From the NCBI GenBank assembly GCA_012517355.1, contig JAAYVD010000005.1, positions 1 to 64,000 of the forward strand: 64,000 nt of DNA. Direction: 5' to 3'. The notes under the pieces were generated by a model. It saw only the letters and a list, made by a program, of their open reading frames with translations, searched no databases and was not told where the DNA came from. Source of the DNA: Candidatus Rifleibacteriota bacterium. GTDB lineage: Bacteria; Muiribacteriota; Ozemobacteria; Ozemobacterales; Ozemobacteraceae. Of this stretch, positions 50,685 to 58,261 are shown in pieces (position 1 is the stretch's first letter; each line of letters begins with the position of its first letter). The position numbers and the translations under genes are program-made.

Positions 50685-51548
50685 CTACTCCCCTTCCCTC
50701 TGGATCTCTCCATCGTGATCTTTACAGGCTTGAACCAACCCCATGACGGTTTTCTTCGAAGCGTTGATAGCAACGACCAGAGAGGGGGATTCCGCCGCAA
50801 CCCCTGATTCCAGGGCTTTCTTCAGGAAGGTGCGGAAGACTCTTGCCCGGGCACACAACGTCGAAATGGAAAACCCCGAGGATTCTCCTTCAGGGTGTTG
50901 AAGATTTTCATCCGGAAATTCCTCAATACTTTGAGTCGCGCTGTCCTGGTCGGGTTCGTTTTCAACCCGTTTTTTCCGCTTACTTGCCTTGGCGTGGGAG
51001 ATCGCGCTGGGGCTAACCCCCAACTTGGATGCCTTTTCCTTGTTGGAAAGTGTCGTATCTTGAAGGATGGCCCTCCGGGCTTTTTTATCTTCTGGGCTTC
51101 GCTTGCTGCCAAGGGTCTTGGTAACGGTTCCGGGGGATACCTTGAGAATTTCTGCAATCCTACCTCGTGGGGTCCCATTTCGGTCCAGGCGTATCATGGC
51201 TAACTTACGATCAGCTTCGTTAGGGCGGAGGCCATTCGTTGAGTTTGATCCCGCTGCAATTTCCATCGCCTCTCGCTTGGTGCTCACCTCGGCGAATTCT
51301 ACCGGAGTTTCATCCTTACCTGCTTTTACGAACGCGCGATACCGGGTGAAACCGGCCAAGAGGAGGTTGTTCAGCTCCTCGTTATCCGACCGAGCTACGA
51401 TAATTGGCGGGAAGTTCTCCAGGTCGGCTTCGGCATACTCAGCGGCGGTATCATCAACAAGCGGAAGCGTCCCATGGCGGGATCGAAGTTGAAACTTTGC
51501 ATCGATCCGAATATCTTCCACGGGCATTTTTATTATTTTCCTTACCAT
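50685..51548 (-). CDS. ParB-like nuclease-fold/HTH protein
   Basis: The 287-aa protein has a ParB/Srx-like N-terminus (MPVEDIRIDAKFQLRSR, PPIIVARSDNEELNNLLLAG, then TRYRAFVKAG) followed by an HTH (RGRIAEILKVSPGTVTKTLG) and a second HTH-like repeat (NKEKASKLGVSPSAISHAKA). The C-terminus is an acidic linker plus helices. No ParA partner is present, so a regulator or replication accessory is as likely as a partition protein. It ends the leftward replication unit. Confidence 0.78.
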   Translation of the reverse strand: MVRKIIKMPVEDIRIDAKFQLRSRHGTLPLVDDTAAEYAEADLENFPPIIVARSDNEELNNLLLAGFTRYRAFVKAGKDETPVEFAEVSTKREAMEIAAGSNSTNGLRPNEADRKLAMIRLDRNGTPRGRIAEILKVSPGTVTKTLGSKRSPEDKKARRAILQDTTLSNKEKASKLGVSPSAISHAKASKRKKRVENEPDQDSATQSIEEFPDENLQHPEGESSGFSISTLCARARVFRTFLKKALESGVAAESPSLVVAINASKKTVMGLVQACKDHDGEIQREGE

Positions 51549-51574
51549 CGTTTGTTCTCCTTTTTCTTCGAATT

Positions 51575-51599
51575 CCCCGGCAGCTTTTCGCTGCCGGGG
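51575..51599. repeat. Intercistronic hairpin
   Basis: CCCCGGCAGC and GCTGCCGGGG form a perfect 10-bp stem with a TTTTC loop, in the 71-bp gap between the primase-helicase and ParB-like genes. It may set relative expression of the two. Confidence 0.6.
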
Positions 51600-51619
51600 T
51601 TACCGTTTTCTCGCTTGGG

Positions 51620-54019
51620 TTATTTCCGTTTGACCTTGGGGACGTTCTTGACCTTTTTCCGAGAAGGTTCCTTATTTTCTTCCATAAGGGGGTTTTGACA
51701 CTTTCGGTCAGCAAGGTCGACAAGGTCATCTTTCAGTTTTAATCCCTTCCAGTAGAAGAGTCCTTTCTTCCCTTTGAACCGCTGGAAGCCCCGTGAAGAG
51801 AGGGCCTCCCCAAACCTGCGCTGGCTCACGTAGGGCTCGCCCGCCATCTCACACCATCGCGAATAAGCGGTGAAGAGATCAGAGGCGGGAGCATGGACTG
51901 CACCCGGCTTTTCCGTGGGGATAATGCAGCAATCCGCCAGGAATTCCCCGAGGTTATCCTGTGTTTGTCGATATTCATCGGTAGCCGTTTTCACGACATC
52001 ACAGGTCCCAAGTCCTTCTTTTTGCCACTTCAGACACCCTTCAACAGCCCATCGTAGAATGCCTGGCAGCTCCCGCTCCAACTTCTGCGGCAGTCGCAGG
52101 TCTTTTTCCTCATCTTTGATCTCCACGTCGAACGGGATCAGCCGGATTCGCCTCCACGCTGCCTTGGTGGTCTCACTGATCACGGGCCGATGGTTTCCCG
52201 AGATCCAAAGCTTCCACACAGGGTCGAAGTTATAAGGGTCGCGGTATTTCGGCGTAGCGCAGATCGGTTCGCCGCCCGTCATATCCTTGATCCTGCCAAC
52301 GGCAAGTCGTCTTCCTTCCTCGGGTTCAGTGGCGTAGACGCACCTGGTCCCGTCGAGAGCCGCGATCTCGGGAGTGTTTCCAATCTGTTGGTTAGCCCGA
52401 ACCATGAAGGTATCGATCCCGGTCTTCCCGGCATAGCCACCGAGGAGCTTGGAAACAAGGCCGACCAGGGTCGATTTTCCGTTCTGGCCGCTGCCATAAA
52501 GCAGGAACCACACCTGCTCGCTGATGTCGCCGGTAAGGGAGTAGCCGATGGCCCTCTGGACAAAAGAGATGAGATCGGCGTCTCCTTTGAAGATCCGGTT
52601 TAGGAACCCTAAAAACAGCGGACATTCCGCGTCAGGGTCAAAGGTTGCTGGTGAAATCCTGGTCAGCATCGCGTTCGGATCATGTGGTGATAACCTCCCG
52701 GTCCTCAGGTCGATGATCCCGTTCTGGACGTTGAGGAGCATTGGGTCTCGATCGAAGTCGGCCTTTCGGGCAAAGACCACGGGGTCCCCCTCGGCCAGGG
52801 CTAGGGCACCGGCAATTCGAACCGCAGACTCGGAATTTTTCCACCATTTCACGAGGTTGGCCGTTTGGTGGGGACCCGTCTTCATGGCCTGAAGAATTTC
52901 GGCTCGAAGGGCTGAGTAGATCGCTTCACGGGCAGCATGCCTTACCCCGGTTTCGTTGGGTTCCCACTTTCCGCCCGCCCACAGCATCCACCCAGCTTCC
53001 CTGGTGAACTTGATCCTTCCTTGGAGCTTTGAAACCAGTCGGTCGGCATTGCCCTGATCGGTGTCACTCGCCGGAATGAGTGTCGAGCGAAGGACATCTG
53101 CTTGAACCGGATTTCGACCATCCCCAGCTGCCCCAGGTGGTGAGATGGAAGAATCACTCATCCCTGCGGTGATACCGCTGGAAATCGTCCTCCTCACCTC
53201 AGGTTCCGGTAAGCCGCATGCAACCCCGGCTTTTAACAAATCGCTTTCGGCTCTTTCCCTGTCCAGGCAACCTCTTCCAACCAGTTGTCCCATGTAGAAG
53301 GCTTCCTTGTTTAGCAAATCGTTTCGATTCCCTTCCTGGGCATTGCGGACGGATTCACATCCTGCCTCCAGTGCGATCTTCCCGAATTCAGCCCCATTGC
53401 CAGGAGAATCAATGGAATCCTCATCCCCCGAGGTTGCGCAGAAAGGTGAGATCCTCTTGGCCGATCGATTGATGTGCAGTTCGGGGTCATAGGAGACAAA
53501 GCAGAGCCCGGCTAGATCCTTCCGGGCCGGATCAATTTCAACTTGGTAGCGTTTTCGGAGATGCTTTTGGATTGTTTGGAAGTGGGCCTTGAATGACTTG
53601 CCCCCCAACCCGTCTGCCCCTATCCAGAAACCGACTTTCGCCCCGTCGCCGCTCGGGGAAATGAAGGCAAAGGCCACGAAGGGGTCTTGCCTGAGTTTCC
53701 GCATGAGTTCCCCGAGGTCTTTTGCCCCGTCGATATCAGCGACCAAAAACCCACTGGGGCACCGGAAAAACTCGGTTTTTCTCTGGTCGAACAAGCCTGC
53801 CGGGGTAGCCGCTGGCAGATTCCGCTTCTCCACCGAATACGCATCTGGATCGCCTTTTTTCAGCTTACGCAGGAACCCGATTCTTTTCCGATACTTTCCG
53901 TCTCGAATTCGCTTCAAGAATCGTCCTACGCTGATTTCCTCGACCGGAATAGTTCCTGTGACACCATCGAACATTGATATCTTCGCCTGGAAGTTCGGTG
54001 AAATAATAATTCTTGCCAT
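51620..54019 (-). CDS. P4/D5-type primase-helicase with BT4734-like N-terminus
   Basis: The 799-aa protein starts at ATG 54019 after AAGGAGGACG. The N-terminal ~250 residues match BT4734/VirE_N-type domains (FRCPSGFLVADIDGAKD, FAFISPSGDGAKVGFWIG). The central D5_N region precedes an SF3 helicase: Walker A LYGSGQNGKSTLVGLVSKLL, VYATEPEEGRRL and sensor-type LWISGNHRPVISE with WRRIRLIPF. These proteins initiate and unwind replication of P4-like satellites and integrative plasmids. It implies that the element can replicate after excision. Confidence 0.9.
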   Translation of the reverse strand: MARIIISPNFQAKISMFDGVTGTIPVEEISVGRFLKRIRDGKYRKRIGFLRKLKKGDPDAYSVEKRNLPAATPAGLFDQRKTEFFRCPSGFLVADIDGAKDLGELMRKLRQDPFVAFAFISPSGDGAKVGFWIGADGLGGKSFKAHFQTIQKHLRKRYQVEIDPARKDLAGLCFVSYDPELHINRSAKRISPFCATSGDEDSIDSPGNGAEFGKIALEAGCESVRNAQEGNRNDLLNKEAFYMGQLVGRGCLDRERAESDLLKAGVACGLPEPEVRRTISSGITAGMSDSSISPPGAAGDGRNPVQADVLRSTLIPASDTDQGNADRLVSKLQGRIKFTREAGWMLWAGGKWEPNETGVRHAAREAIYSALRAEILQAMKTGPHQTANLVKWWKNSESAVRIAGALALAEGDPVVFARKADFDRDPMLLNVQNGIIDLRTGRLSPHDPNAMLTRISPATFDPDAECPLFLGFLNRIFKGDADLISFVQRAIGYSLTGDISEQVWFLLYGSGQNGKSTLVGLVSKLLGGYAGKTGIDTFMVRANQQIGNTPEIAALDGTRCVYATEPEEGRRLAVGRIKDMTGGEPICATPKYRDPYNFDPVWKLWISGNHRPVISETTKAAWRRIRLIPFDVEIKDEEKDLRLPQKLERELPGILRWAVEGCLKWQKEGLGTCDVVKTATDEYRQTQDNLGEFLADCCIIPTEKPGAVHAPASDLFTAYSRWCEMAGEPYVSQRRFGEALSSRGFQRFKGKKGLFYWKGLKLKDDLVDLADRKCQNPLMEENKEPSRKKVKNVPKVKRK

Positions 54020-54096
54020 TTCGTCCTCCTTGGACGAGGTGTTGACAGGCACCGTTGAAAGGCTTATCCTTTCTTTGAAGCAGTCAACGTTTTCAT

Positions 54097-54136
54097 GCCC
54101 CTGCCTGAATTGCTTGGCGGTGAGACAGGCAGGGGC
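54097..54136. repeat. Inverted repeat between Xis-like genes and primase gene
   Basis: GCCCCTGCCTG (54,097-54,107) and CAGGCAGGGGC (54,126-54,136) form an 11-bp perfect stem with an 18-nt loop. It precedes the primase gene by about 80 bp and could be a terminator or attenuator, or part of a replication origin (unproven). Confidence 0.55.
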
Positions 54137-54210
54137 GCGCTTTTGAAGCGTTTCAGGTGCGGCTCCTGTTTTCTTTTCCCCCTTTGGTTATCTCCTTTCG
54201 GTTTCAAAAT

Positions 54211-54489
54211 TTACAGTTCTTTTCCCTGCTTTCGCAGGCGGCTGACGGCAGAAGACAACGTCTCATCGAGATTCCATTGGGGTCGAATTGGGATTCGATC
54301 CAGATCCTCACGGGAGAGGATGATCTTGGAGTCCACTAGATGGTGCTTAACCTTCCCGGCCTCCAACATTTTGTAGAGCTTGCTTGAAGAGATTCCGAGG
54401 TAGGCTGCCCCCTCCCTGACCGAGAACCAACGCTTTACTGCGGCTTTGATTAGGGCATCTCGAATCTCCTCCACGTCTTCTCGCTTCAT
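54211..54489 (-). CDS. Helix-turn-helix excisionase-like protein
   Basis: The 92-aa protein carries a MerR/Xis-type HTH: KRWFSVREGAAYLGISSSKL then YKMLEAGKVKHHLVDSKIIL and REDLDRIP. This DNA-binding excisionase layout is typical of proteins that direct excision or regulate replication genes. It overlaps its upstream neighbour by 4 bp. Confidence 0.8.
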   Translation of the reverse strand: MKREDVEEIRDALIKAAVKRWFSVREGAAYLGISSSKLYKMLEAGKVKHHLVDSKIILSREDLDRIPIRPQWNLDETLSSAVSRLRKQGKEL

Positions 54490-54707
54490 CTTCTAGCCCC
54501 AGTCGTCCCTACTTTTTTTTTGTCGGTTCGGGCCAGCGGACGAAAAAAATTTTCCACCTCACTCCGTAGCAACCTCACCGGCCCCTTCCCCGATGGCCCT
54601 CGATACAATGTCAGAGCCTTTTGCGCGATGTAGTTCCAGATGGTCCTTTCCGACAACCCCAGCATTCTTCCAGCTTCCTTAACCTTCAGCAAATCTTGGC
54701 GTTCCAC
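54486..54707 (-). CDS. Small HTH protein (AlpA/excisionase-like)
   Basis: The 73-aa protein has LLKVKEAGRMLGLSERTIWN then YIAQKALTLYRGPSGKGPVR and LLRSEVENFF, an AlpA/Xis-type winged HTH. It is the first gene of the leftward replication unit, behind a promoter overlapping the Xre operator. One of the two HTH genes is probably the excisionase for the tyrosine recombinase. Confidence 0.78.
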   Translation of the reverse strand: MERQDLLKVKEAGRMLGLSERTIWNYIAQKALTLYRGPSGKGPVRLLRSEVENFFRPLARTDKKKVGTTGARR

Positions 54708-54728
54708 TGATCCACCCCCTTCACCACA

Positions 54729-54794
54729 ATCCTACTTTTTTTTGGTCGGTTGGTCAAGAAATTTCTTGCACAAAGAGGAAAGATAGCGCATATT
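54729..54794. promoter_or_regulatory. Divergent promoters sharing a palindromic operator
   Basis: The palindrome CAAGAAATTTCTTG (54,755-54,768) lies between two divergent promoters. Leftward: TTGACC (54,752-54,757), 17-bp spacer, TAGGAT (54,729-54,734). Rightward: TTGCAC (54,766-54,771), 17-bp spacer, CATATT (54,789-54,794). The palindrome overlaps both -35 boxes, the geometry of a lysogeny-type switch controlled by the Xre protein. Confidence 0.72.
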
Positions 54795-54828
54795 TTCTTT
54801 ATACAAGCGGATCTCGCGAGGAGGGACC

Positions 54829-55329
54829 ATGGCAACCTTTACATTGCATACTCCAGCTCAAGCGTTGAGACTCTTCATGAGTCGGAAAGGCATGAACCAG
54901 GCCGCCCTGAGCCGCGCAACGGAGATCCCCGACAGCATCATCTCCCGACTTTTAAAAGGCAGGACCATCGGCCCGGCCCCCATGGAGAAGATATGTCGAG
55001 CCCTTAAGCTTACCGAGGAAGAATCGGCCGACCTCAAGAACTTGATGATCGTCCTGAGAGCCAAGTCGAGATACGAAAAAGTTCTGGGGGAACTGGGAAA
55101 GGGTCATGGCTCTTACATTCTTAAACCATTGGATTTTGCCGAAGCCATGTGGAACCATGTGGAGGTCGTGGTCAAGATGGTCGAAGAAGCATGCCAACGT
55201 AATGGCCTCAGGGTTTCACCGGAAAAGAAAGCCGAGATCGTCGTTGAGTTCGCGAAGGATGTCGTGAAGAACGGACCTTCCAAGGATCTTGGACGAGCCC
55301 TGCTGAAGGCGCTCGTAAACGCCGAGTAA
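54829..55329 (+). CDS. Xre-family repressor (CI-like)
   Basis: The 166-aa protein has an Xre HTH: RLFMSRKGMNQAALSRATEI then PDSIISRLLKGRTIGPAPME and KICRALKL. A C-terminal helical domain (residues ~95-166) lacks the Ser-Lys pair of LexA-type self-cleavage. It is divergent from the replication unit and probably represses it through the shared palindrome. Start ATG after GAGGAGGG. Confidence 0.85.
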   Translation: MATFTLHTPAQALRLFMSRKGMNQAALSRATEIPDSIISRLLKGRTIGPAPMEKICRALKLTEEESADLKNLMIVLRAKSRYEKVLGELGKGHGSYILKPLDFAEAMWNHVEVVVKMVEEACQRNGLRVSPEKKAEIVVEFAKDVVKNGPSKDLGRALLKALVNAE

Positions 55330-55488
55330 GAACCTGTCCTCCTGACCCAGGCGCGCAGCGTGGAAGTGGGAACGTTCCTGGAAACTCAGATCCGACCTCG
55401 TAATCGTTTCATCGACGAGGGGGTCGGGTCATGCGGCGACGATTTCATTCCCGTCAGAAAACCCTGAGACCAGCATCACCGAGTTGCC

Positions 55489-55509
55489 AGGGGTAAGTTT
55501 AGGGGTAAG
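55489..55509 (+). repeat. Arm-type repeat, right end
   Basis: Identical to 25,777-25,797: two AGGGGTAAG units separated by TTT, 58 bp inside the right core. Between 55,330 and 55,488 I see no gene. Confidence 0.7.
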
Positions 55510-55526
55510 CGGTTATTGGCTAAAAT

Positions 55527-55565
55527 GAAAAGCCCCGGATTCCATCGTGGTTTCCGGGGCTTTTT
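55527..55565 (-). terminator. Element-supplied terminator for tRNA-Gly
   Basis: GCCCCGGA (55,532-55,539) pairs with TCCGGGGC (55,553-55,560), extended by flanking A/T pairs. On the minus strand a T-rich tail (TTTTCATTTTA) follows. It lies inside the element, directly downstream of the tRNA. Confidence 0.82.
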
Positions 55566-55567
55566 CC

Positions 55568-55593
55568 AGAGCGGGAAACGAGGGTTGAACTCG
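55568..55593 (-). other. attR core within tRNA-Gly
   Basis: The 26-bp core equals attL at 25,661-25,686 except for one base. Here it is continuous with the whole tRNA gene, so the right junction preserves tRNA function. Confidence 0.88.
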
Positions 55594-55642
55594 CGACATC
55601 CAGCTTGGGAAGCTGGCGCTCTACCAACTGAGCTATTCCCGC
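55570..55642 (-). tRNA. tRNA-Gly (anticodon CCC)
   Basis: The 73-nt gene folds as a standard cloverleaf. The acceptor stem GCGGGAA/TTCCCGC spans 55,642-55,571 with discriminator T. The D-arm is TAGCTCAGTTGGTAGAGC and the anticodon stem-loop CCAGC-TTCCCAA-GCTGG gives anticodon CCC. The T-arm is GCGAG-TTCAACC-CTCGT. CCA is not encoded. It is the integration target of the element. Confidence 0.95.
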
Positions 55643-56120
55643 AGATGTAGGGATATTACCACAAGGGGAGGGTCGGATGCAAGAGGTCGGCGAACCCTGG
55701 AAGCGGCACCCAGACCCGGGGACACCCCTGTCAGGACGGTTCCCGGGGGGACGGGCGCCGATGGGCAGACGGCTCGTCCCTTCTCGGGAATCCGGTCGAG
55801 CTTGATCACGGTCTCTCCCGATGGGGTGACCCCAACCTCGCCCGGGAATTCCGCTCCACTGGCCACCAGAAAGGTATTCACCCGTTCGTTGATGGCCAGG
55901 CGCCTCCCCAGGAGGGCAACCACCACCCCGACCAGGGGCAACCCGCCCCGCCGCCGGTTCCCTTCCCGAAGCCGCCGGCCGCCAGCCGGAGCGGGAAGAA
56001 GCCGTGCGGCACCAGGCACGCCTTGCGGCCGCTGGGCAGGGGAAGGAGCGACCCGGGCGCCTGTTCGGGATCCGTGAGCATCTGATACTGCCCGGTCTGG
56101 GGCCCTGGTCCGCCTGGAGA
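55643..56120 (-). other. Possible frameshifted small gene
   Basis: Two minus-strand frames look coding in succession. Upstream (from about 56,081) reads MLTDPEQAPGSLLPLPSGRK and HGFFPLRLAAGGFGKGT. Downstream of about 55,920, in another frame, comes RLAINERVNTFLVASGAEFP and GVTPSGETVIKLDRIPEKG. A single frameshift would join them into one ~130-aa protein. There is no clear SD. It is either a pseudogene or a sequencing artefact. Nothing else is seen up to the tRNA. Confidence 0.3.
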
Positions 56121-56636
56121 TCACATCCAGCCGAAGTGGCCGAGAACCATGGCCGCCCCCAGGTAGGCCAGCGCGGCCAGCATGCCGGCCACCCCCATCC
56201 GCAGGCGCGGGCCGAGGTCGCCGAAGGCGTCGTCGAACCCGCCGAGGAACAGGTCACGGGGCTTGTCGGAACTGTACCAACAGGAGAGGAAATCCTCCCA
56301 ACCGCGGAACAGCGCCTTGTAGATCACCCAGTGCCAGCCGGCGATGAGGGCGAAGGCCGGCAGGGTCACCGACAGCGTCTGCAACCCGTGCTCCCAGGCG
56401 AAATACTCGACGAGGTTGATCATGACGATGATCCAGACCGGGAAGGTCAGCTTCGCCGTCTGCACGAAATCCCGCTCGTAGTCGCCGCTGATCCAGCGCG
56501 ACAGCCAGTCGGGCTTGATCGCGTACCACAGAGCCGACAGGAAATCGTCGAAACTCTCGAAGAACCACTGCCCCAGGAACGCCATCAACACGAGGTCCTG
56601 CAGGGCGAGCAAAATCAACGCCTGATCGGAACGCAT
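56121..56636 (-). CDS. Hypothetical integral membrane protein
   Basis: The 171-aa protein has four predicted TM segments (LILLALQDLVLMAFLGQWFF; LTFPVWIIVMINLVEYFAW; LPAFALIAGWHWVIYKALF; MGVAGMLAALAYLGAAMVLG). A Trp/Asp-rich loop (WISGDYERDF) lies between the first two. No family recognised. It is chromosomal, leftward, and separated from the next gene by a repeat region. Confidence 0.6.
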   Translation of the reverse strand: MRSDQALILLALQDLVLMAFLGQWFFESFDDFLSALWYAIKPDWLSRWISGDYERDFVQTAKLTFPVWIIVMINLVEYFAWEHGLQTLSVTLPAFALIAGWHWVIYKALFRGWEDFLSCWYSSDKPRDLFLGGFDDAFGDLGPRLRMGVAGMLAALAYLGAAMVLGHFGWM

Positions 56637-56639
56637 CCT

Positions 56640-57043
56640 TCATGCCCCCCCCAAATCACGGCGAAGCCCGATCCCGCCCGGAAAGGGCCCACCTTCCGGC
56701 CGAGCCCTTTCTATCGCGCCGGGGGGCGGCCCCGCCCCGGCCGCCTGCCTCAGCGGAGGGCCGGCCCACCGCTTCCCGGACAGCCCACCGCCATGCCCGC
56801 CCCTGGGGCTCCGCCACGCCATCCGTGGTGACACAGGAGCATGGCCGATCTCGTGGGGGTCGGGCCCTTGGCGATTCGCACCCCTGGCGTTCCGCCACGC
56901 CATCCGCGACGGCACAGGGGCGTTCCCGACCACCTGTCGGTCGGCCCGCTGGCGATGAACGAAACAGGCGTTTCGCACCGACCTCCGTGGCGGTAGGGAG
57001 GGACGGGCCATCCGCGGCAGGCTGGAGGGCGGGTCGGGCAGAG
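56640..57043. repeat. Degenerate ~81-bp tandem repeat
   Basis: CCCCTGGSGYTCCGCCACGC recurs at 56,800 and 56,881 (period 81 bp), each copy continuing with CATCCG, a CACAGG segment and a (G/T)CGG-rich stretch; a third, diverged copy follows near 56,960. Open frames across it are Arg/Pro-rich and repeat the same motif, so they are not genes. Confidence 0.6.
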
Positions 57044-58189
57044 TCACGGTTTCGCCGGCATGACGGCGGGGATCTCCTTGATGATGCCGAGGCCACTGAC
57101 GGTGACCTTGAACTTCTCGCCCTGCTTCATCTTCATGAAAGCCTCGTAGGTCAGGGGCCGGTCGTTGAGTTCCTCGACCGGGTATTCCTTGCCGTCCTTG
57201 TCGGACTTCAGGGTCACCTTGTAGTGCTCTTCGCGAGCCCCCTCGCGCTTCTCGCCGATGACCTCCTTGGGGGCGGCCGCGGCGCCTGTCTCGGGCCAGC
57301 GCGGTTCGTCGTTGGTGCCCTGCGTCGCCGGTTTGCCGATCTCCTGCCACTTGTCGACGTCGTAGTCGATCCAGGTGTCGTAGACCGGGTCCTTCCGGTA
57401 GACCGGCTTCTGCACGGTGCGGGTCTTCTCGCGGTCCTCGTAGACCGGTTGATCCTCCCAGGTCTCCTCGAACTGCCCGTTGCCCAGGTCGCGCACCCCG
57501 GTCTTGACCTTCTTGGTGCCGACCTGCACCTGCTCGGTGTAGGTCTCCTGCACGTCGCGATACCCGGTCAGCACGTCCTTGTAGGAGCGGATCTTCTCCT
57601 GCCGTCCGATCTCGCGCGCCTTGGACGGCATCTCGCCGCGCCAGGCCCCCTCGCGGACGGTCTGGTATTCCATGACGGTGATGGCGCGGCGCCATTCTCG
57701 GGCGGCCACGGTCATCGTCTCCTCGAAGGACAGGCACTGCAGACCGACCAGCACGGCGAACCCGAACAGGAAGATGGCCAGCCCCGCCTTGAACCACATC
57801 GGCAGCGGCACGCGGACCGGCTCGATGTTCGGCTCGTGGGTCGAAGTGGCGTGCGGATTGACGTACTTCCTGCCGCTGCCTTCCCCGCCCTTGACGGTGG
57901 CGTCCTTCACCTCGCGCTGCTTCCCTTCCGATTTCGGCGCGGCGCAGCCCTGGCAGGAGGTGCGGTCGAAGGCGTTGCTGTCGCCGCAGAAGGCGCAGAC
58001 CCAGTCGGGGCCGGCCTTCGCCTTGGCGACGCCGGCGGCGTCGGTGACGGCCTGGCCCTGTTCCTCGTAGATGAACTGGACGTTGCCGCGCACGGCTCCG
58101 CAGGAATCGCAGTTCTCCTTCGCCCCGCGGTTCTTGGCCTGGCAGTTGGGGCAGATCCAGCTGCCCTCGCGAATGACCTTCTCACCCAT
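57044..58189 (-). CDS. Membrane protein with two RanBP2-type zinc fingers
   Basis: The 381-aa protein starts with two RanBP2-like fingers: SWICPNCQAKNRGAKENCDS (next Cys 2 further) at residues ~10-35 and WVCAFCGDSNAFDRTSCQGC at ~63-82. A TM helix (FKAGLAIFLFGFAVLVGLQC) lies near 133-152. The C-terminal ~230 residues form a repetitive, charged domain rich in Tyr/Val/Glu (YRDVQETYTEQVQVGTKK; QPVYEDREKTRTVQKPVYRK). Function unknown; start ATG 58189 after GGAGGG. Confidence 0.65.
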   Translation of the reverse strand: MGEKVIREGSWICPNCQAKNRGAKENCDSCGAVRGNVQFIYEEQGQAVTDAAGVAKAKAGPDWVCAFCGDSNAFDRTSCQGCAAPKSEGKQREVKDATVKGGEGSGRKYVNPHATSTHEPNIEPVRVPLPMWFKAGLAIFLFGFAVLVGLQCLSFEETMTVAAREWRRAITVMEYQTVREGAWRGEMPSKAREIGRQEKIRSYKDVLTGYRDVQETYTEQVQVGTKKVKTGVRDLGNGQFEETWEDQPVYEDREKTRTVQKPVYRKDPVYDTWIDYDVDKWQEIGKPATQGTNDEPRWPETGAAAAPKEVIGEKREGAREEHYKVTLKSDKDGKEYPVEELNDRPLTYEAFMKMKQGEKFKVTVSGLGIIKEIPAVMPAKP

Positions 58190-58261
58190 GGGAGAACCCT
58201 CCTTCGTCGGTCGGTGGACCCATGATACAACAACCCGGAAAACGGGATGAGGGGAACAGGA

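Noticed and set aside
50685-51548. ParABS partition locus
   Set aside because: No ParA gene and no parS-like 16-bp palindrome was seen nearby; only the ParB-like gene is present.
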